From NCBI GenBank assembly GCA_033063855.1, contig CP093830.1, positions 9,548,854 to 9,612,853 on the forward strand: 64,000 nt of DNA. The letters are read 5' to 3'. A program made the translations under genes and the position numbers. This DNA comes from Smittia aterrima. Lineage: Eukaryota; Arthropoda; Insecta; Diptera; Chironomidae. Of the stretch, positions 59,401 through 64,000 are shown one piece after another. The notes beneath the pieces are model-generated. The model was given only the letters and a program-made list of their open reading frames with translations. It ran no database searches and was not told where the DNA came from. Each line of letters starts with the position of its first letter. The first letter of the stretch is position 1.

Positions 59401-62400
59401 CAATAAATCATTTAAACAAATCACGAGCAACGGAATGTTTGATACGTTTTTTTTTCATCGACTAAAACCTAACAACCCGTATCATTTTGATGAGAAAATA
59501 GTTTCCTCGATTCCGATGGATAAACATCTTATTTTCATCAGCTCGAAAAGTCATTGAAGTGTTTAATCGAGCCAGCGATTGAGATCTAAGATTGAGAAAT
59601 GTTCGAACAAATGTTGTTTTTTTCTCTTCTGTAGAGTGATCGGAAGGAAACGTTGGTGGTCGTTGAACGGAGTCTGAAGTCTTGGGAAATTCAAGTTGAT
59701 TCCTGTCAATGTCTTTACTAATCACAAACTGAGAGATTAGAAAGCTAACAAGAAGTCTCTCTCTAGTTAGCTCAATCATCGCGGTTGAGTTTCTCATGAA
59801 ACTATCAGCATTTGACGTTATGTTTAGCTCTTACTGCACTTGCTTGTGCTGCATTTAACTAATAGCCTTAATGAGTTCTTAACGATTGCTGTTTCAACTT
59901 AAATTGAGCTTAGTTGACTTCAAACTAAAATTTCTCGTTCTTCAAGTGATAAACTCATTGAAACTTCTCTTATTAAAAGTTTTCAGCAAAGGTCCTTCAC
60001 GAAACGAGAACTTTCGCTCCAAAAATTTTAAAATTGGCTTTCCAACGTTTTCTGAAATCACCACAAAAGGAAAGAGACTCTCATTCCAACGTTGATCGAA
60101 GGCCAATCAGTGAACATGTAATGAGACATTATGAGAAACTCAAATATTTACCGAAATTAGGTTTTCTTTACTGAAATCATCGATGGCTTCCTCTCATCTT
60201 CGTTAGAGTAATCAAATTGATTAAAACGTGAGTGCATCGAATAACAATTAAATTGTCGAATTGAGAGACTCAGAGAGAGGCACTAAGAGAATCTCCAGCA
60301 ATCGACCACACTCGATGAGCAAAAGCGATTTAAAATTCGTCCGGAAGCATTGAATGAGAACGAAGCAACTAGAACAGACAATATTGATGTCATTTGAGAT
60401 TCAGGGACGATGCTTTTAAGAGGCAGCAAAAGTTACGAAAACAACACAACCACCCCTGCAATTACTTGATATCTCTACTGTTCTTCTTGCTTCACCCCAT
60501 TTGCGAGAATATTGATTGTGCAAATAAAATTGATACAGCATATCAATTGCAAATATCTTCTGCAAACGTCTATTGTTAGTTCGGTAGATTGAATTGTGAT
60601 TTAATTTTTATGTTCCTCTCGTTCTCTCGCTTCTCTTGGCCAACGAGGGTTGCTGATAAACAATTGCTGGAAATCAGAGGAAATGCGAGCAAATAGCAAA
60701 ATTAACATCAGATAGGAAAAGTTTTGTGTAGCTCGCATCAAGTGAGTGAGTGAGAGAGAGAACGAAGGAAAATCGATATCAAGATCCTTTTTAGATTGTC
60801 GAGGGTGGACAATGGAGTCCATTTATGCTCCAAGTATCATTCGCTAGCTCTTGTCGTCGGACGATAACAGCAATTTTCATGCATATGCTTTTGTTTTTAT
60901 TCTCTCGTGTTTTTATTTGAATGTGCTTATCCTATTATGATCTCGACCCCCGAACGAGAAAACTCTGCTTCATGTAAAATAATTTCTGCAACGAAATTTA
61001 TGAATTTTGTTAGTCGTCTGTGGGCTCACTCGTTAAATGACTCTCAAGCTTGTGCGAGTCTCTCGAGTCGTGTACGATGACGATCACACTGCGGAAATCG
61101 CCCTTGCTCGTTTCTAAAGTCCTTCACTGTAACAATCGGACTCTGCATACATTCGAAACAAAGCGATTATAATCATCGTTTTCCACAAAGAGTTTTGGGG
61201 ACAATCTCTGTCTCGAAGTTGGTGAAGTTACGATGATTTCAAAGCGTTGTAAACGTAACTTTCCCACTCGGCCTGTTATTGTTTGAATAGCTCCATCATA
61301 TATGCAAATAAATTTGTCTCCATCGTTGAGTGTCTACTGCTATTTTCCATAGAATTATTACGATTGAAGAGGCGAAGCAGAATGGCGTCCAAACAGTTTT
61401 CCCGTTTTTTCATTTTCTGAAAGCAAAGACGAGTGGAGAAATGCCTGTGAGCCTTTCGTTGTTGACATGTAGATTTGTGAGAATGGCAATTAACTCTGTC
61501 GAAATCAATCTGAAATGGTTTGAGACTCAATCGGAATCTTCCTTAATCGCTTTTCTGGAAAAAAAGGGGAAGAGCAGTTAGGAAGGAAGTTGTCGCACAA
61601 TGATCACGTGGCTTTAAGTGGTTATTTGTTTTCGAGTATGATTTGCAACTTTAACTTTGAGTTATTTATTCCTCTTAATGTGACGAGAGGATTGAAGTAA
61701 TTAGCTTTTGAGCTGAATCTTTCGAATCGCCACTTGGACGACTCTTTCAACATTTCTTCCTCAAGAATTCCTTTAAATTATCTATTTGCTTGTGAACGAT
61801 GAGCAGAGGGTGTTGCCATGCCAACATAAAAAGAACTCGCATTCATATGAGAAGATTCGCTCCTTGAAGTGTCCAAGAGATTTCTTCCCTTTGTCGTTGA
61901 ATTTCAAGAAAATATTTTTCTTAAAGGAAAAATGTTTTCCTCTGCCGTTGAAACATGAATGGCTCGGACTTTTTGTGTACGATGTGAGCAGCATCACCCT
62001 TATCATAAATAAATTTATTGCACAAAAGACTCAGACACAGCAAAGTGAAAAGAACAAACTTCCATGGCAAAGACTCAAACTCTCCTCATGGAAGGAAATG
62101 AAATTATTGCGAGATAAGCTCAGCACATGAGGAGTCGTCGTAGTCTTCATGATTTAAGGTGTTTTTAAAGATGTGAGGTTTGTTTGCGTTTTGTGGAAAG
62201 TTTTCGCGTGACTCTGTCTCGTTTGCAATGTTTGCGGTGCCGCCAAAGGAAGCGCGCTCTGTGTGTGTGCCTGAGCTTAATGATGTCGATCGGAATTAAT
62301 AAATTTTTTTGGCGATGATCATCAAAGGGAATGAAACTTGATTCTTTATTTTGTAGCCGCGCCGTCGATCCGCATTCAAATGCGCTTACAATGAGAAACT

Positions 62401-63674
62401 TACAAGATCTGGAGCGGCGACCCACGGAGGGAATTTCTTGCCTCATTTAATCAAAATAATTATGCTATAGCTAATTTGTTGATCGTCGTCGTCTTCTTCG
62501 AGCAGATCATCGCGTATTTTAATTATGCGTTTATTAAAAAATCAGGCTTCTTCATTGAAAACAAAAAAGGCAGCGGAACCGCACGACCCGACAAAGTATA
62601 AAAGAAGGGAATAAAAAAAACCTTACGAGCCATTTCAATTCATGCAAAGGAATCTCAAAGAGTTCTTTTTTCGGTTAAGACAGTGCTCAACAAACGCCGG
62701 CGCCAACGGAAAGCATCGCTTTTTCTCTGATCTTAATAAGTTATTGCGATATGTCTCTCGAGCCATGCGAAATTTATAAAGCAAAAATGTTTTATTCAGT
62801 TAATTTCTTCCAGGGCGCTTTACACAGCAAGCGAATGCAAAGAGACTGCGATAAAGAGAGAAGATGCAATGTAAAGCGTTTACAAAGCCGTTTCTAAAAT
62901 AACTTCTAAAATTCGCGGGAACTCGATCGTTAGCTGCGTTGCTTTTCTCTTATTTTGATCTTGCGAATCGCTTCTGTGAAATCTCTCGTTCTGATATGAT
63001 CGTGAAAGGGCAGATTTCGCTCTGTTATCAAATTACGAGTCTGCAGCTAACGAAAGCGGATTAAGTGGATTATTCGTTTTGCTTCGCCACAAAGTTGCAA
63101 AGCTTTTAAATTCAAAAGACCATTCAGTGTCAAAACTGATGAACAATTCCAATTTCTATCAAAGGCAGCGACATTTCTTTCATTGCATCTTGTCTCATTA
63201 CAAAGAACGTCTTGGAAAATTGAATCAAATTGCATTTGCAATTAATTAAGTCGCTTCCTGAAGTTCTCTTAACTCTTAACAAACGAGAGAAGTTGAAGAC
63301 TATTCTCGAGAAATAAATGAAACTGAATGTTTACGAGGAAGAAAATAAATTTAGAGAAATCTTTAAAACATCTTTTGTTATCCCAAAACTATTTGTTCCT
63401 TTAATCATTCGTTTTAATTGAGAGAAGTGAAGCAGAAGCAGGTGGAAAATTGTTTAAACTCTAATTAATAATCCCATCTTGAGCTCTTGAGATTTATGCG
63501 ATTGCACGCTACTTCCTCTGTCAATAATGAGACGGAAAAGAATGAGAAAATCATTTTAATTAGCACTCCAACTCAAAGACAGCTGTCATCTTGATAAGAT
63601 CATTAACCACACAAGCGAAGGCGCTATCGAGCAAATGAAAAACTAAATCTTTGAGCATTCACGTTTCAATGGAA

Positions 63675-63701
63675 CTGTTGCTGTTGCTGCTGCTGCTGCT
63701 G
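63675..63701 (+). repeat. CTG/TTG triplet repeat
   Basis: Nine triplets (CTG TTG CTG TTG then five CTG). On the minus strand it would read as nine Gln in an open frame, but I see no support for that frame being an exon. Confidence 0.8.
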
Positions 63702-64000
63702 ATAGATCCGAATAGATAAAAAAAATCTTTCGCTATTCATCGAGTCACAGAAACATTCAGCATGCTTCGTCGAGTCGCACCACCACTCAACAAATGCCTG
63801 AAAATAATTGCTTAATTTCGAAGTGCTGAAAAATGTGATAATGTCTTTTCCTCTATAAATATTCATAAAGCACAACTGTCGCTGCTTAATGGTGCCAAGA
63901 AATTTCATCCAAGAAAGATTCATTTTCGCATTAAAAAACTTGCTGCGTCTGCACATCATCAGCGATGAGAGTCGCTTTTTATGTGTCTTGTGACTAATTA

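Larger units (their letters stand above)
51017..64000. other. bi upstream region (5' UTR, promoter and probable regulatory DNA)
   Basis: No ORF here resembles a known family. ORFs at 51550-52020 (+), 52758-53114 (+) and 61786-62130 (+) lack domain or splice support. GGCGCC words occur at 55503-55508 and 62699-62704. I could not place the bi transcription start; a non-coding first exon may lie here or beyond the window. Confidence 0.55.

Noticed and set aside
1..64000. tRNA or rRNA genes, CRISPR arrays, transposons
   Set aside because: I looked for tRNA box sequences, terminal repeats, transposase or reverse-transcriptase frames and spaced repeats and found none I could support by eye.

Overview
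The window looks like nuclear DNA from an insect, most likely a nematoceran fly; Chironomidae is my guess, from inference only. It is AT-rich. Its genes carry very short introns (48-67 bp) beside a few very long ones. Two large genes are clear insect orthologues: the myoblast-fusion scaffold rolling pebbles (rols, TANC family) and the T-box repressor bifid/optomotor-blind (bi/omb, Tbx2/3 family). I recognise no transposon, tRNA, rRNA or prokaryotic feature.

Layout. (1) 1-13,461, plus strand: rols. Eight phase-compatible coding exons give an uninterrupted 1,554-residue reading frame: RING finger, disordered linker, STAND-type P-loop NTPase, about ten ankyrin repeats, TPRs and a coiled coil. 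(2) 13,639-14,523, minus strand: a single-exon gene with the C-terminal microtubule-binding domain of the kinetochore protein SKA1, tail to tail with rols. (3) 14,673-15,934: two convergent, homologous genes for small secreted leucine-rich-repeat proteins. Each starts with a five-nucleotide coding exon (ATGAG) followed by an intron of about 50 bp. (4) 15,935-23,871: about 7.9 kb without a supportable gene; its right end should hold the bi 3' UTR. (5) 23,872-51,016, minus strand: bi, seven coding exons giving 745 residues. Introns of 6.9, 13.9 and 3.9 kb alternate with ones of 63, 65 and 67 bp, and the T-box is interrupted by a GC-AG intron. (6) 51,017-64,000: 13 kb upstream of bi with no supportable gene, presumably 5' UTR, promoter and cis-regulatory DNA.

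Exon boundaries were set by eye from splice consensus, phase continuity and family resemblance. The rols and bi coding sums (4,665 and 2,238 nt) are both divisible by three with a single terminal stop. Genes 13.5-16 kb are packed closely, with 33-177 bp between convergent stops and 149 bp between divergent starts. The bi locus is the opposite: small exons in a large non-coding territory, typical of a developmental regulator. In that territory I noted Brinker-type GGCGCC words, a heat-shock-element-like array and an inverted octamer. All regulatory readings are inference.
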